DNA of 64,000 bases from Acinetobacter sp. YWS30-1 (GCF_033558715.1 NZ_CP114606.1:2976001-3040000), one strand, 5' to 3'; shown: positions 18,897 through 28,192, counted from the first letter of the stretch. The notes: generated by a model from the letters alone, not told the origin. Program-made: numbers and translations.

Positions 18897-19973
18897 GTGA
18901 ACTACAGACACCTTTTAGGTACTTTTACCTTAAGCCTATCTCTGGTTGGATGTGCAGCAACATCCGGCTTTCAAACGTATGATTTACCGACAGAAGGAAT
19001 CTATCAAACTGAACTGGGAACTCCAGTTAATCTGGTGAAACTGACTCAGGATACATTACCTGTAGTACAGTCTGCGCAAACGCATAATCTCAGTCATTAT
19101 GCTCCTCTATTTCAGACTGAGGTGCAGGATTACCGCTTGAATCCAGGAGATATTTTATCTTTCCAGCTATGGGCTTATCCCGAAATTAGTGCCGTTCCTA
19201 CAGCAAGTGACAATAACAATGGTTATCAGATTGACCGGAATGGTTATATCCAGTTTCCATTCATCAATCGTTATAAAGCAGCCGGAAAAACCCTTCCACA
19301 AGTGAATCAGGAAGTACGACGTCTGTTAATTCCTTATTTGAATAATCCAGATGTGGTCGTGAGAGTAATTTCCTATCAGGGACAGCGTTATTCAGTAGTG
19401 GGGAATGTAAAATCAGCTGGACAATTTTATCTGACTGATCAGCCGGTAAGTGTGTATACGGCGCTGGGCCTAGCCGGTGGGATTAATGAACAAGGTGATT
19501 CCACTTCAATCCAGCTCGTACGCCAAGGTGTGACCTATGATCTGAACACAATTGCTTTGGAAAAAGCGGGTTATTCCTTACACAAGCTACTGATTCAACC
19601 CAACGACACCCTGTATATCAGTCCTCGGGAAAACCAGAAAATCTATGTCATGGGTGAAGCCGGCACCAATAAACCATTACCTATCCGTGATCAGGGCATG
19701 ACGCTCGCTGATGTACTGGGTGAAAGCGAAGGTATTAATCCATATTCTGCCAATCCGAGTCGAATTTATGTCTTGCGTGGCAATTCTGACAACAAGATGA
19801 CTGAAATCTATCACTTAAGTCTAAAAAATCTGGGAGATTTTGGTCTGGCTAAACAGTTCAAGATGAATAGTAACGATATTGTCTATGTTGATGCTACTGG
19901 TCTGACCCGTTGGGAACGCGTAGTGAGCCAGATTCTTCCATTTTCATATGTCGCTGGTTCAGCTATACGATAG
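18897..19973 (+). CDS. wza: Wza, capsule export outer-membrane lipoprotein (second module)
   Basis: 358-residue complete Wza. The GTG start at 18897 is chosen because AAGGGG lies six bases upstream. A lipoprotein signal ends in the lipobox LVGC (Cys at residue 19). The polysaccharide-export domain begins near residue 75 (YRLNPGDILSFQLWAYPEIS) and SLBB repeats follow (YSVVGNVKSAGQFYLTD, KIYVMGEAGTNKPLP). The C-terminal TRWERVVSQILPF would form the membrane-spanning helical barrel. It is followed by a decayed wzb and an intact wzc. Start and length match family members. Confidence 0.95.
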   Translation: MNYRHLLGTFTLSLSLVGCAATSGFQTYDLPTEGIYQTELGTPVNLVKLTQDTLPVVQSAQTHNLSHYAPLFQTEVQDYRLNPGDILSFQLWAYPEISAVPTASDNNNGYQIDRNGYIQFPFINRYKAAGKTLPQVNQEVRRLLIPYLNNPDVVVRVISYQGQRYSVVGNVKSAGQFYLTDQPVSVYTALGLAGGINEQGDSTSIQLVRQGVTYDLNTIALEKAGYSLHKLLIQPNDTLYISPRENQKIYVMGEAGTNKPLPIRDQGMTLADVLGESEGINPYSANPSRIYVLRGNSDNKMTEIYHLSLKNLGDFGLAKQFKMNSNDIVYVDATGLTRWERVVSQILPFSYVAGSAIR

Positions 19974-19981
19974 GTGAAAGT

Positions 19982-20383
19982 ATGAAAATTAAAAATCTTT
20001 TAGCAATCTGTTTTGGACATGTTAATCATCAATTAGTGAATAAACATTTATTTATAAGATCTATCCGTACTTTCAGATTAAATCTATAAGGCTGGATCAA
20101 CTAAATAATGACTGTTAGTACTAATAAAAACACTATTTTTAATTCCTCCATGGACTTCACCTGTAACTCCATGGTACCCGAAAACCAGATATGAAACAGA
20201 TTAGATGAAAGACAACATTATTCTGATCAGAATCAGAATGTCTGGTCTTTAGCGGACTCGACATACCCAGAGAGGATAAAAAACAGAATATTGAGAATCC
20301 TTTCTCGCAGGGCAGCAAGTCATTGATGCATTTTTTTTGAGTTAATTCAAAATGGCATCAGCGACTGGAAAAATCACTTTTAA
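19982..20383 (+). pseudogene. wzb: Decayed wzb phosphatase
   Basis: The start ATG and first codons (MKIKNLLAICFG) align with intact Wzb (MKINNILVVCIG), but after the catalytic Cys the CX5R loop is lost and a stop follows at codon 36. Further on, NIENPFSQGSKSLM (about 20292-20333) parallels NIADPYQHDQTVFD of the intact copy, and the end (QNGISDWKNHF then TAA at 20381-20383) parallels QDCITDWKKYI. The remnant spans 402 bases against 429 in the intact gene, so it has suffered small deletions and many substitutions. No functional phosphatase can be made. Confidence 0.85.
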
Positions 20384-20402
20384 ACTTTTAGATAGTAAAA
20401 TT

Positions 20403-22586
20403 ATGAACAAAAATAACAATACCGATAATATGATTGACCTAAAAGGGGTGTTCTTTTCCCTGCTCGCGCAATGGAAGCTCATCCTGCTATGTGGTTTGCT
20501 CAGCCTGATTGTAGTGCTGCTTTACCTACGTACCGCAGCAATTAACTATAAGGTTGATGCAATCGTCCAGGTCGAAGAAAGTAGAGGCTCATCAGCTGCT
20601 TTACTTGGTAGCCTATCCAGCATTGTGAGTCAGATGTCTTCATCCAATGCCGAGATTGAGGTTTTAAAATCACGTACGATTCTCGAATCCGTAATTGACC
20701 GTTTAAATCTGGATCTGCATATTGCCAGCACTGAAGACTCTTTTATTAACCGTTTGATTCAAGGCAGAACTTCTCAAACTGAATATCAGACCGAAACCGT
20801 ACGCTTTAAGGATGGTCAAAAAAGTTTTGATATCCGTCAGTTTGACGTCCCTGTAGCCTATCTGGATAAAAATCTGCTGCTGAAATTTCAACAACAGAGC
20901 TTTAGCCTGATCAATCCACTGACCGAAGAAATCGTCTTTCAAGGCGCACTAAACCAGCCGGTTGAGGCTAAAGCTGCACAGGGCGACTGGAAAATTGCCA
21001 TCTTTACTCAAGATAATCTTGATAACAGTTATCAGGTGAAAAAGCTCTCATTGCCTGCAGCGATCGATTCTATTCTTGCCAATTATACGATTACAGAAAA
21101 AGGTGATCTGAGCGGCGTTTTGCAACTTCGCTATCAGGGTCAAGATAAACAGCACATCACTAAAGTCCTGAATACGATTTTAGCAGTTTACAGCCAGCAT
21201 AATATTACACGCCGTTCGACAGACACTGCACGAACACTGGCTTTCCTGGATGAACAATTGCCGGATTTAAGAAAACAGCTTGATGATGCAGAGTTTGCCT
21301 TCAATCGCTTCCGCCAAAAATATAATACTGTTGATATCACCAGAGAATCAGAATTATATTTAAATCAGAGCGTGAATTTAGAATCACAAAGAGCCCTACT
21401 TGAACAGCGACAGGCGGAAATAGGTGCCAAGTATGCAGCTGCCCATCCAGCCATGCGTGAAATTACGGCCCAACTTCGCGTAGTGAATGGCAAGATTCGT
21501 GAATTGAATTCAACACTTAAAAATATTCCAGAGATTCAACGCCAATATTTACAACTGTCTCGTGACGTTGAAGTGAAACAGCAACTGTACACCAATCTGG
21601 TAAATTCTTATCAGCAACTGCGTGTTGCTAAAGCAGGTGAAAGCGGTAATGTTCATATTATTGATACCGCACTTGAACCAGTTGACCAGATTCAACAGAA
21701 ACAGCCTCTGATTTTATTTTTAACCTTCTGTTTCGGTATTTTTCTGGGCATCTTGGTGGCGTTGTTGCGTAACATGCTACGTTCTGGTGTGAAAGATAGC
21801 AGTCAGATCGAATATCAGTTAGACCTGCCAGTCTATGCCAATATCGCTCATTCGACTGTTCAGAAACCTGGCCTGAAATTACTGAAAAAGAAAAAAATGC
21901 CTTTCTTATTGGCATTGAAACACAGTGATGATATGGCAGTTGAAAGCTTAAGAAGCATTCGTACAGCGAGCCACTTTGCTCTGACTCAGGCCAAAAACAA
22001 TATCATGATGATTTCAGGTCCAGCACCAAAAGTTGGAAAATCTTTTGTTGCCAGCAATCTGGCCGTCATCATGGCAGAGAAAAATAAGCGTGTACTGATC
22101 ATTGATGCAGACCTGCGCCGTGGTCATATACACAAATATTTTAATCTGGATAACCAGTATGGATTAACTGAATATCTGAATGAACACGTGTCTTTGGATA
22201 AAGTGGTACAAACCACCAATGTGCCGAACTTAAATGTCATTAGCTGTGGTGAAAATGCAACTAATCCAGCTGAGCTTCTGAATTCAGAACGCTTCCAGGA
22301 GTTGTTGCAAAAACTGATTCCACACTATGACCATATTATTATTGATACTCCACCGGTACTGGCTGTTACGGATGCGATCATTGTTTCCCGATACGTCGGA
22401 CTTAATCTGGTTGTAGCACGCTATGCAAAAACCCAGATGAAGGAACTGGCACTTACAGTAAACCGCTTTAAACAGGCTGGCAGTACTGTCAATGGTCTGA
22501 TCCTGAACGATATCCAGCGTTCAGCAGGTGGCAGCTATAGCTATGATTATACATATAGTTATAAGCCGAAAGCCAAAACCAGCTAA
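20403..22586 (+). CDS. wzc: Wzc, polysaccharide co-polymerase and tyrosine kinase (second module)
   Basis: 727 residues with the same architecture as the first Wzc: Wzz domain, two membrane helices (about 30-48 and 430-450), and a BY-kinase with Walker A GPAPKVGKS (about residue 540), Walker A' VLIIDADLRRG and Walker B HIIIDTPP. It ends in a tyrosine cluster (YSYDYTYSY). I start at ATG 20403, where homology to the first Wzc begins (NTDNMIDLKGVFFSLLAQWK); the open frame extends back to 20352, but that segment is out-of-frame remains of wzb. Its cognate phosphatase is gone, so dephosphorylation would depend on the left-module Wzb or another phosphatase. Confidence 0.95.
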   Translation: MNKNNNTDNMIDLKGVFFSLLAQWKLILLCGLLSLIVVLLYLRTAAINYKVDAIVQVEESRGSSAALLGSLSSIVSQMSSSNAEIEVLKSRTILESVIDRLNLDLHIASTEDSFINRLIQGRTSQTEYQTETVRFKDGQKSFDIRQFDVPVAYLDKNLLLKFQQQSFSLINPLTEEIVFQGALNQPVEAKAAQGDWKIAIFTQDNLDNSYQVKKLSLPAAIDSILANYTITEKGDLSGVLQLRYQGQDKQHITKVLNTILAVYSQHNITRRSTDTARTLAFLDEQLPDLRKQLDDAEFAFNRFRQKYNTVDITRESELYLNQSVNLESQRALLEQRQAEIGAKYAAAHPAMREITAQLRVVNGKIRELNSTLKNIPEIQRQYLQLSRDVEVKQQLYTNLVNSYQQLRVAKAGESGNVHIIDTALEPVDQIQQKQPLILFLTFCFGIFLGILVALLRNMLRSGVKDSSQIEYQLDLPVYANIAHSTVQKPGLKLLKKKKMPFLLALKHSDDMAVESLRSIRTASHFALTQAKNNIMMISGPAPKVGKSFVASNLAVIMAEKNKRVLIIDADLRRGHIHKYFNLDNQYGLTEYLNEHVSLDKVVQTTNVPNLNVISCGENATNPAELLNSERFQELLQKLIPHYDHIIIDTPPVLAVTDAIIVSRYVGLNLVVARYAKTQMKELALTVNRFKQAGSTVNGLILNDIQRSAGGSYSYDYTYSYKPKAKTS

Positions 22587-22603
22587 TCTAATAGCTCCTA
22601 AAA

Positions 22604-22637
22604 AAAACCAGCAATCATTGCTGGTTTTTTCTTTTTT
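22604..22637 (+). terminator. Terminator after wzc
   Basis: Stem AAACCAGCAAT / ATTGCTGGTTT with a one- to three-base loop, followed by TTTTCTTTTTT. It ends the right wza-wzc operon before fkpA. Confidence 0.9.
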
Positions 22638-22754
22638 GAGTCGTACCAAATGCAGGTATTCACTTGCTAAAAAACCACCCGTTCTACAAGATTTCTTAAA
22701 ATTTTCTGCTAAGATGGACTGAACCTCAACGATAACATTAGATTGGACAAATAC

Positions 22755-23459
22755 ATGAGTAAGGCCTTACCGATTGCCGTCGCTGTTCTTTTAGGCGGTG
22801 CCGCGCTAGTACCTGTTTACTATGCAACTCAAAACCCTGCTACTCAAACTACAAAAGCATCTAAAGATGCCTCTGCTGTCTCTAAAATCAGCTATGCACT
22901 CGGTTATGAAGTGGCGCATCAGACTCCTCCTGAGCTGGACATTAACAGTTTTGTGACCGGTGTACGTGAAGGACATGCGCGTTCTGCACCTGCCTATACG
23001 GAAGAAGAATTACAGGCAGCTTATGAGCAGTTCCAGAAAGAAATGCAACAAAAGCAGCTTGATAGTGCAAAACAGGCTCAAGCTTCAAGTGATACTTTCC
23101 TGACTGAAAATGCGAAAAAATCCGGTATTAAAACAACTGCTTCCGGCTTACAGTACCAAGTCACGAAAGAAGGTACAGGTAAACAGCCAAAAGCCTCTTC
23201 AATTGTGAAAGTACATTACACTGGTAAACTGGTAGATGGCACTGTATTTGACAGTTCAGTAGAACGCGGTGAACCGATCGAGTTTCCATTAAATCAAGTC
23301 ATTCCAGGCTGGACTGAAGGTCTGCAGCTGATGAAAGAAGGCGGTAAGGCAACTCTATATATTCCGTCAAATCTGGGTTATGGTGAACAGGGTGTCCCTG
23401 GTACGATTCCTCCGCATAGCACTTTGATTTTTGATGTGGAATTAATCGAAGTAAAATAA
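22755..23459 (+). CDS. fkpA: FKBP-type peptidyl-prolyl cis-trans isomerase FkpA
   Basis: 234-residue periplasmic folding helper. The N-terminal hydrophobic segment ([20 protein letters not shown]) is a signal or anchor, followed by a helical dimerisation region ([13 protein letters not shown]..) and a C-terminal FKBP domain from about residue 135 ([51 protein letters not shown]). ATG 22755 is preferred over an in-frame TTG 12 bases upstream. fkpA next to wzc is the standard left border of the Acinetobacter K locus, so this gene marks the chromosomal edge of the capsule cluster. Confidence 0.93.
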   Translation: MSKALPIAVAVLLGGAALVPVYYATQNPATQTTKASKDASAVSKISYALGYEVAHQTPPELDINSFVTGVREGHARSAPAYTEEELQAAYEQFQKEMQQKQLDSAKQAQASSDTFLTENAKKSGIKTTASGLQYQVTKEGTGKQPKASSIVKVHYTGKLVDGTVFDSSVERGEPIEFPLNQVIPGWTEGLQLMKEGGKATLYIPSNLGYGEQGVPGTIPPHSTLIFDVELIEVK

Positions 23460-23468
23460 TACAAATAG

Positions 23469-23496
23469 GGAGAGCGACCAGCTCTCCTTTATTTTT
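23469..23496 (+). terminator. Terminator after fkpA
   Basis: Stem GGAGAGC / GCTCTCC with loop GACCA and tail TTTATTTTT, between the two FKBP genes. They are therefore probably not simply one operon. Confidence 0.85.
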
Positions 23497-23507
23497 GAGA
23501 ATTGATA

Positions 23508-24197
23508 ATGAAAATACAAATCAGTTTAATGGTTTTGCTGCTCAGTTCAGGCAGCCTTTTTGCTAAAGAGATCAATAATACAAGTAGTGAAGCTGAGAAG
23601 ATTGGTTACAGCTTTGGTTATCTGATGGGTCGCAGTAATGCAGACACTTTAAAGGATCTTGATTTAGATGCATTTAGCCAGGGCTTAAAGACAGCCGCTG
23701 CTGGACAAAAATCCAGTTTAAGCGATGAAGAAATGACCCAAGTGCTGACTCAGTATAAACGTCAAAGTGATGCCAAAGAACTGATTGTGCTGAAACAGAA
23801 AGCTGAAGAAAATGCCAAAGCTGGCAAAGCATTCTTGCAGGAAAATGCGAAAAAGCCAGGCGTTAAAACTACCAAATCTGGTCTGCAATACCTGGTACTG
23901 AAAGAAGGTAAAGGGAAATCACCAAGTGCTAACAGTAATGTCCGTGTGCATTATGAAGGTCGCCTGATTGATGGTACCGTTTTTGACAGTTCGATTGCCC
24001 GCCAGCAGCCAGTCGATTTCCGTACCACCCAAGTGATTACTGGCTGGACAGAAGGCTTACAGCTCATGAAAGTCGGTGCTAAATACCGCTTCTTTATCCC
24101 CGCTGATCTGGCCTATGGACAGATTGGTTCGGGAGATATCATTGAACCAAATAGTACCCTGATTTTTGATATCGAATTACTGGAAATTATTAAATAA
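23508..24197 (+). CDS. Second FKBP-type peptidyl-prolyl isomerase (FkpA paralogue)
   Basis: 229-residue periplasmic protein with a cleavable signal peptide (MKIQISLMVLLLSSGSLFAKE), a helical N-terminal domain and a C-terminal FKBP domain ([53 protein letters not shown]). It is clearly paralogous to the upstream FkpA. ATG 23508 fits GAGA seven bases upstream; a TTG two codons earlier is less likely. The tandem arrangement suggests an old duplication. Confidence 0.9.
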   Translation: MKIQISLMVLLLSSGSLFAKEINNTSSEAEKIGYSFGYLMGRSNADTLKDLDLDAFSQGLKTAAAGQKSSLSDEEMTQVLTQYKRQSDAKELIVLKQKAEENAKAGKAFLQENAKKPGVKTTKSGLQYLVLKEGKGKSPSANSNVRVHYEGRLIDGTVFDSSIARQQPVDFRTTQVITGWTEGLQLMKVGAKYRFFIPADLAYGQIGSGDIIEPNSTLIFDIELLEIIK

Positions 24198-24220
24198 AAA
24201 TTCCTTTAATTGTAAAAGTT

Positions 24221-24256
24221 AAAAAGAGAGGCAAATTATTTGCCTCTCTTTTTTTG
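24221..24256 (+). terminator. Terminator after the second FKBP gene
   Basis: 15-bp stem AAAAAGAGAGGCAAA / TTTGCCTCTCTTTTT with a three-base loop and a T run. Confidence 0.92.
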
Positions 24257-24360
24257 TACTGATGAGAAACGAATTAGTTGGAGCTTTTCATGTATATTCA
24301 TAGCAGTTTTGCTATTTTATAGTTTAATCAAAATATTCAACAACAATAGAGGACTTCAGT

Positions 24361-25095
24361 ATGGCAGCAATCAAGACCCGCGAAATTCAATATACTGCGC
24401 AGGATGGCAGCACTTTGATTGGTTATTTTGCCGCACCGGAAACTGATGCACCTGTAGCCGGTGTTATCGTGGCACCCGAATGGTGGGGCCGCAATGACTA
24501 TACTGAACAGCGTGCCCGTGAACTGGCGGAACATGGGTATGCCGCGCTGGCAATTGATATGTATGGTGACAAGAAAGTGACCACCAGCTCTGATCAAGCC
24601 TATCAATGGATGATGCAGACGTTTGAAGATCCAGACACTATTGTGAACCGTGCAAAAGCTGCTTTAGATACTTTAGCGGCACAGGATGAAGTCAATCCGG
24701 AAAAACTGGCGGCAATTGGTTTCTGTTACGGCGGTAAAGTGGCTCTGGATCTGGCTCGCTCAAATGCACCGTTAAAAGCTGTGGCTACTTTCCATGCCAA
24801 CCTGTCTCCTAAAGCACCTGCACAAGAAGGCCAGGTACAGGCAGAAATTCTGGTTCTACATGGTGAAAAGGACAGTATGGTGAGCCTGGATGATGTCGCC
24901 AGCTTTAAAGAAGAAATGCAGGCGGCTAAGGTCGAGCATAATATAATTGTATTTGAAAATGCCAAGCATGGATTCAGTAACCCGCTTGCGGATGAGCGCG
25001 CCAAGGCCAATGGTGTCGATCTGGGCTACAATGCTGAAGCAGAGAAACAAAGCTTGGCTGCCATGTATGAATTACTGGCACGACAACTCGCCTAA
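24361..25095 (+). CDS. Dienelactone hydrolase family protein
   Basis: 244-residue cytoplasmic alpha/beta hydrolase. It has VIVAPEWWGRNDYTEQRAR after the first strands, the nucleophile elbow IGFCYGGKVALDLA with Cys as nucleophile (as in true dienelactone hydrolases), the Asp in LVLHGEKDSMVS and the His in NAKHGFSNP. That completes a Cys-Asp-His triad. The family cleaves dienelactones in aromatic degradation, but many members act on other esters, and no catabolic genes lie nearby, so the substrate is unknown. GAGG precedes the ATG. Confidence 0.88.
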   Translation: MAAIKTREIQYTAQDGSTLIGYFAAPETDAPVAGVIVAPEWWGRNDYTEQRARELAEHGYAALAIDMYGDKKVTTSSDQAYQWMMQTFEDPDTIVNRAKAALDTLAAQDEVNPEKLAAIGFCYGGKVALDLARSNAPLKAVATFHANLSPKAPAQEGQVQAEILVLHGEKDSMVSLDDVASFKEEMQAAKVEHNIIVFENAKHGFSNPLADERAKANGVDLGYNAEAEKQSLAAMYELLARQLA

Positions 25096-25174
25096 TAACA
25101 GATAAATTGATCCGGCTCATGATCGAGCTGGGTCATACATGAAAAAAATAAATTCAATGAAAGGAGCCAATATC

Positions 25175-25534
25175 ATGACTGAAAATAACTGCCCGTACTG
25201 TAATTTTGACGAATACGATATTCTGGCTAAAAATGATTTTGCTGTCGTGTTACCTGAACCGAACTCGCTGTCCAAAGGACATTATGTAGTTACTCCATTA
25301 CGTCATGTGGCGTCATTTTTTGAAATCACAGATAAAGAACGTAAGAGCATGATGTCCTTACTTGAACAGGCTCGTAATGAATTGCAATTACGCTATCAGC
25401 CTTCCGGTTTTCATGTCGGGTTTAATGATGGCGAAGTATTTCAGGAAAAATCAGAACATTTACACATTCATATTATCCCACGTTATGAAGGCAAGGTATT
25501 AAAGCTGGATGCACGCTGGGGCATTGAAGAATAA
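25175..25534 (+). CDS. HIT family nucleotide-binding protein
   Basis: 119-residue HIT protein. The catalytic triad motif HLHIHIIP lies near residue 90, and an N-terminal CPYC pair probably binds zinc. HIT hydrolases split the phosphoanhydride of nucleotide conjugates such as AMP-lysine or Ap4A. I use ATG 25175 because AAAGGAG lies eight bases upstream; an in-frame ATG at 25139 would add 12 residues without a good ribosome site. Its frame starts 80 bases after the dienelactone hydrolase stop. Confidence 0.88.
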   Translation: MTENNCPYCNFDEYDILAKNDFAVVLPEPNSLSKGHYVVTPLRHVASFFEITDKERKSMMSLLEQARNELQLRYQPSGFHVGFNDGEVFQEKSEHLHIHIIPRYEGKVLKLDARWGIEE

Positions 25535-25701
25535 GAATTTAAATTTTTTTTCCCGAGTGAATGCTTTTCGAAGTGTTCACTTGTCCCTTCCATTTATTCA
25601 TTTTTACTCTTTTTCAGTCTTGCTGTTTTAGCAGACTTTTCATCTTTTAGCTGGGTCTCTTCAGTTATACTAGGCCTCGTTTTCCAGTTTGTTCTATCTT
25701 C

Positions 25702-26730
25702 ATGTTTGTATTTTCAGATGCCCTTTTAGAATGGTTTGATGTGCATGGCCGTCATGATTTGCCGTGGCAAGTGGCTGATGATCCCTATAAGGTCTGGGTC
25801 TCTGAAATCATGCTACAGCAGACTCAGGTCAAAACCGTGCTGCAATATTTTGAGCGGTTTATTCAACGTTTTCCGACAGTACAGGACTTAGGTACAGCTT
25901 CTTGGGATGAAGTCGCACCCTATTGGGCTGGGCTGGGCTATTATGCTCGTGCCCGCAATTTGCATAAGGCAGCCGGTATTGTAGCAAGGCAGGGGCATTT
26001 CCCGACGAGCCTGGAAGAATGGATCGCCCTGCCCGGCATTGGCCGCTCAACCGCGGGAGCCTTAATGTCTTTGGGTTTACGTCAGTACGGCGTGATCATG
26101 GATGGTAATGTCAAACGGGTGCTGGCACGATTTTTTGCGATCGAAGATGATCTGTCTAAACCGGTTCATGAACGTGCCTTGTGGGAGCTTGCTGAACAGC
26201 TTTGCCCGGTTGAACGGAATCATGACTATACCCAGGCGATTATGGATCTCGGTGCGACCGTCTGTACTCCGAAAAAGCCTTTATGCCTGTATTGTCCAAT
26301 GCAGCAACATTGCAAGGCACATCAACAGGGTCTGGAAAATGAATTGCCCTTTAAAAAAGCCAAAAAGCCGGTACCGGTCAAAGCAGCTCAAGTGCTGTTG
26401 ATCCAGTCAGGTGATGAATGGCTATGGCAGCAACGTCCTAATAGTGGTCTTTGGGGCGGGCTTTGGTGTCTGCCAATTATTGAAGACACTCATACATTTG
26501 AACAACTGTGCCAGCAACTGGGTCTGAAAAATCTCGTACAAAAGATCCAGATCAGCCACAGTTTCACCCATTTTACCTGGCAGCTTGAAGCCATGGTTTT
26601 TGCAGTCGATGCAGATCAGCAGGAACATCTGGCGATTGAGTTACAGGGCTTCTGGATGAACCCGGAAACTGCGGTCAATGCAGGTATTCCAACCGCCATG
26701 AAAAAATTGATTTCTACCGTAAATTTATGA
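25702..26730 (+). CDS. mutY: A/G-specific adenine DNA glycosylase MutY
   Basis: 342-residue DNA repair enzyme removing adenine mispaired with 8-oxoguanine. Visible features are the catalytic Glu in VSEIMLQQTQV (residue 35), the helix-hairpin-helix ALPGIGRSTAGALMS (about residue 110), the Asp-containing MDGNVKRVLAR, and the iron-sulphur cysteines in CTPKKPLCLYCPMQQHC (about residues 187-203). A C-terminal NUDIX-like domain follows, with WLWQQRPNSGLWGGLWCLP for lesion recognition. Length and motifs are standard. The upstream 167 bases hold no gene. Confidence 0.95.
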   Translation: MFVFSDALLEWFDVHGRHDLPWQVADDPYKVWVSEIMLQQTQVKTVLQYFERFIQRFPTVQDLGTASWDEVAPYWAGLGYYARARNLHKAAGIVARQGHFPTSLEEWIALPGIGRSTAGALMSLGLRQYGVIMDGNVKRVLARFFAIEDDLSKPVHERALWELAEQLCPVERNHDYTQAIMDLGATVCTPKKPLCLYCPMQQHCKAHQQGLENELPFKKAKKPVPVKAAQVLLIQSGDEWLWQQRPNSGLWGGLWCLPIIEDTHTFEQLCQQLGLKNLVQKIQISHSFTHFTWQLEAMVFAVDADQQEHLAIELQGFWMNPETAVNAGIPTAMKKLISTVNL

Positions 26731-26781
26731 CATAGTCTGGAACAAGAAGAATCATACTGGCCTCATTTAAGGATAAATATT

Positions 26782-27324
26782 TTGCGCCATTCTCTTGCGT
26801 TTGTTGGGCTTTCTTTGGTGATGTTATTTCTGGTGGCGTGTAGTAGCGCACCGAAACATCCTTCTGCGGTTCAACTTAATCCGGCACTGGTCAAAAAACT
26901 GAATCATATGCGTATGCCCTCTTCTCTGCCGATTCCGGTAGATCGGGTTCAGGCTCGTGAATTGAAAGATACTTGGGGAGCTTCGCGTAGTAGTGGCCGT
27001 TTGCATGAGGGCATTGATATTCTGGCTCCACGTGGAACCAAGGTTCGTAGTGCGACGCCTGGTCTGATCGCGGATTTACGGAATAACAATTTGGGTGGTA
27101 AAGTAGTCTGGATTCTGGGTCCAGGTGGTGCCTGGCATTATTATGCACATCTGGATGGTCATAAGCGTGGCCTGAAAGTTGGTGACTATGTCAAAAAGGG
27201 CGATGTCATTGGTTATGTCGGTAATACTGGCAATGCCCGGCATACTGCGCCACATCTGCATTATGGTCTCTATTTAAATGGTAAGGGCCGTGGTGTTGTT
27301 AACCCTTATCCATATTTACGTTAA
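26782..27324 (+). CDS. M23 family metallopeptidase, lipoprotein
   Basis: 180-residue envelope peptidoglycan hydrolase or activator. A TTG start at 26782 with AAGG upstream begins a lipoprotein signal ending LVAC (Cys at about residue 20). The LytM domain follows, with zinc ligands HEGID (His and Asp near residues 75-79) and HLHYG (near 155), plus WHYYAHLDG. All zinc ligands are intact, so it can be an active DD-endopeptidase rather than an EnvC/NlpD-type activator; no LysM domain is present. It lies 51 bases behind mutY. Confidence 0.88.
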   Translation: MRHSLAFVGLSLVMLFLVACSSAPKHPSAVQLNPALVKKLNHMRMPSSLPIPVDRVQARELKDTWGASRSSGRLHEGIDILAPRGTKVRSATPGLIADLRNNNLGGKVVWILGPGGAWHYYAHLDGHKRGLKVGDYVKKGDVIGYVGNTGNARHTAPHLHYGLYLNGKGRGVVNPYPYLR

Positions 27325-27339
27325 TTTTAGGAAGTTTAC

Positions 27340-27585
27340 ATGTCAGAAGTGTTGATCAACCGTCTGGTCGAATTTGCTGAATCAGGCAATCAACAGAAAA
27401 TCGTGCTCAATGGCCAGACCTATCAGGGCTGGATCATGGAAATTACCGAAGAGGCGCTTCTGATCAGTACTGGTTATGCCGATAAAAGTGGTAAGGATAT
27501 GTGGATCCAGTTCAGTGATCTGCAGCAGGCAGAACTCTCCTACTGGGACAATCAGCAAGATCAGTGGACGACATTTAAATTATAA
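27340..27585 (+). CDS. Small conserved protein of unknown function
   Basis: 81-residue soluble, acidic protein (LNGQTYQGWIMEITEEALLISTG..), preceded by AGGAAG eight bases before the ATG and 15 bases behind the M23 lipoprotein gene, so part of the same operon. The alternating beta pattern resembles a small barrel such as the Sm or PilZ type, but I cannot assign a family. Confidence 0.75.
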   Translation: MSEVLINRLVEFAESGNQQKIVLNGQTYQGWIMEITEEALLISTGYADKSGKDMWIQFSDLQQAELSYWDNQQDQWTTFKL

Positions 27586-27606
27586 GATAATCAAAAGGAG
27601 CATCCC

Positions 27607-28188
27607 TTGACGATCCAACGCTGTGGCTGGTGCTCTGATGATCCTCTCTATACTGCCTACCATGATCAGGAATGGGGACAGGCGCTGCATGATGAAAAAC
27701 GCCTGTTTGAAATGCTGTGTCTGGAAGGTCAGCAGGCCGGTTTAGCCTGGATTACCGTACTCAGAAAACGTGAATCTTATCGCAAACATTTCTTTCAATA
27801 TTCGATTGAAACGATTGCTTCTTTTACAGATGAGCAACTCACCGCAAAACTGCAAGATGCTAGTCTAATCCGGCATATTGGTAAACTGACTGCAATTCGC
27901 GATAATGCCCGGGCCTGGCAACAGCTTAAATCTCAAGAGATTGATGTGGTCACATGGTTATGGTCCTTTGCCCAGCAGCCCCGGTTAAATAATGATGTGG
28001 CAGATTATCGTCAGGCTCCGGCACAAACCATTGAAAGCCAGAACATGTCCAAAGCCTTAAAAAAAGCAGGCTTTAAGTTTGTCGGTCCTACGATCTGTTA
28101 TGCCTTTATGCAGGCAGTTGGCATGGTCGATGACCATGAAAATCACTGTCACTTTAAAACAATATCCTCCCATTCAAATAAGAGCTGA
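27607..28188 (+). CDS. tag: DNA-3-methyladenine glycosylase I (Tag)
   Basis: 193-residue alkylation-repair enzyme. The N-terminus [20 protein letters not shown] holds a zinc-ligand Cys and the family signature; [23 protein letters not shown] and [24 protein letters not shown] complete the pattern, with the C-terminal His and Cys ligands. The start is TTG at 27607, strongly supported by AAGGAG six bases upstream. It follows the small unknown gene after 21 bases. Confidence 0.94.
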   Translation: MTIQRCGWCSDDPLYTAYHDQEWGQALHDEKRLFEMLCLEGQQAGLAWITVLRKRESYRKHFFQYSIETIASFTDEQLTAKLQDASLIRHIGKLTAIRDNARAWQQLKSQEIDVVTWLWSFAQQPRLNNDVADYRQAPAQTIESQNMSKALKKAGFKFVGPTICYAFMQAVGMVDDHENHCHFKTISSHSNKS

Positions 28189-28192
28189 ATCT

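Noticed and set aside
20352..20402. Longer N-terminus for the second Wzc
   Set aside because: These bases encode the end of the decayed wzb in another frame; homology with Wzc starts at ATG 20403.
28079..28192. Longer N-terminus for the alcohol dehydrogenase
   Set aside because: It overlaps the conserved end of tag and adds residues not typical of the family.
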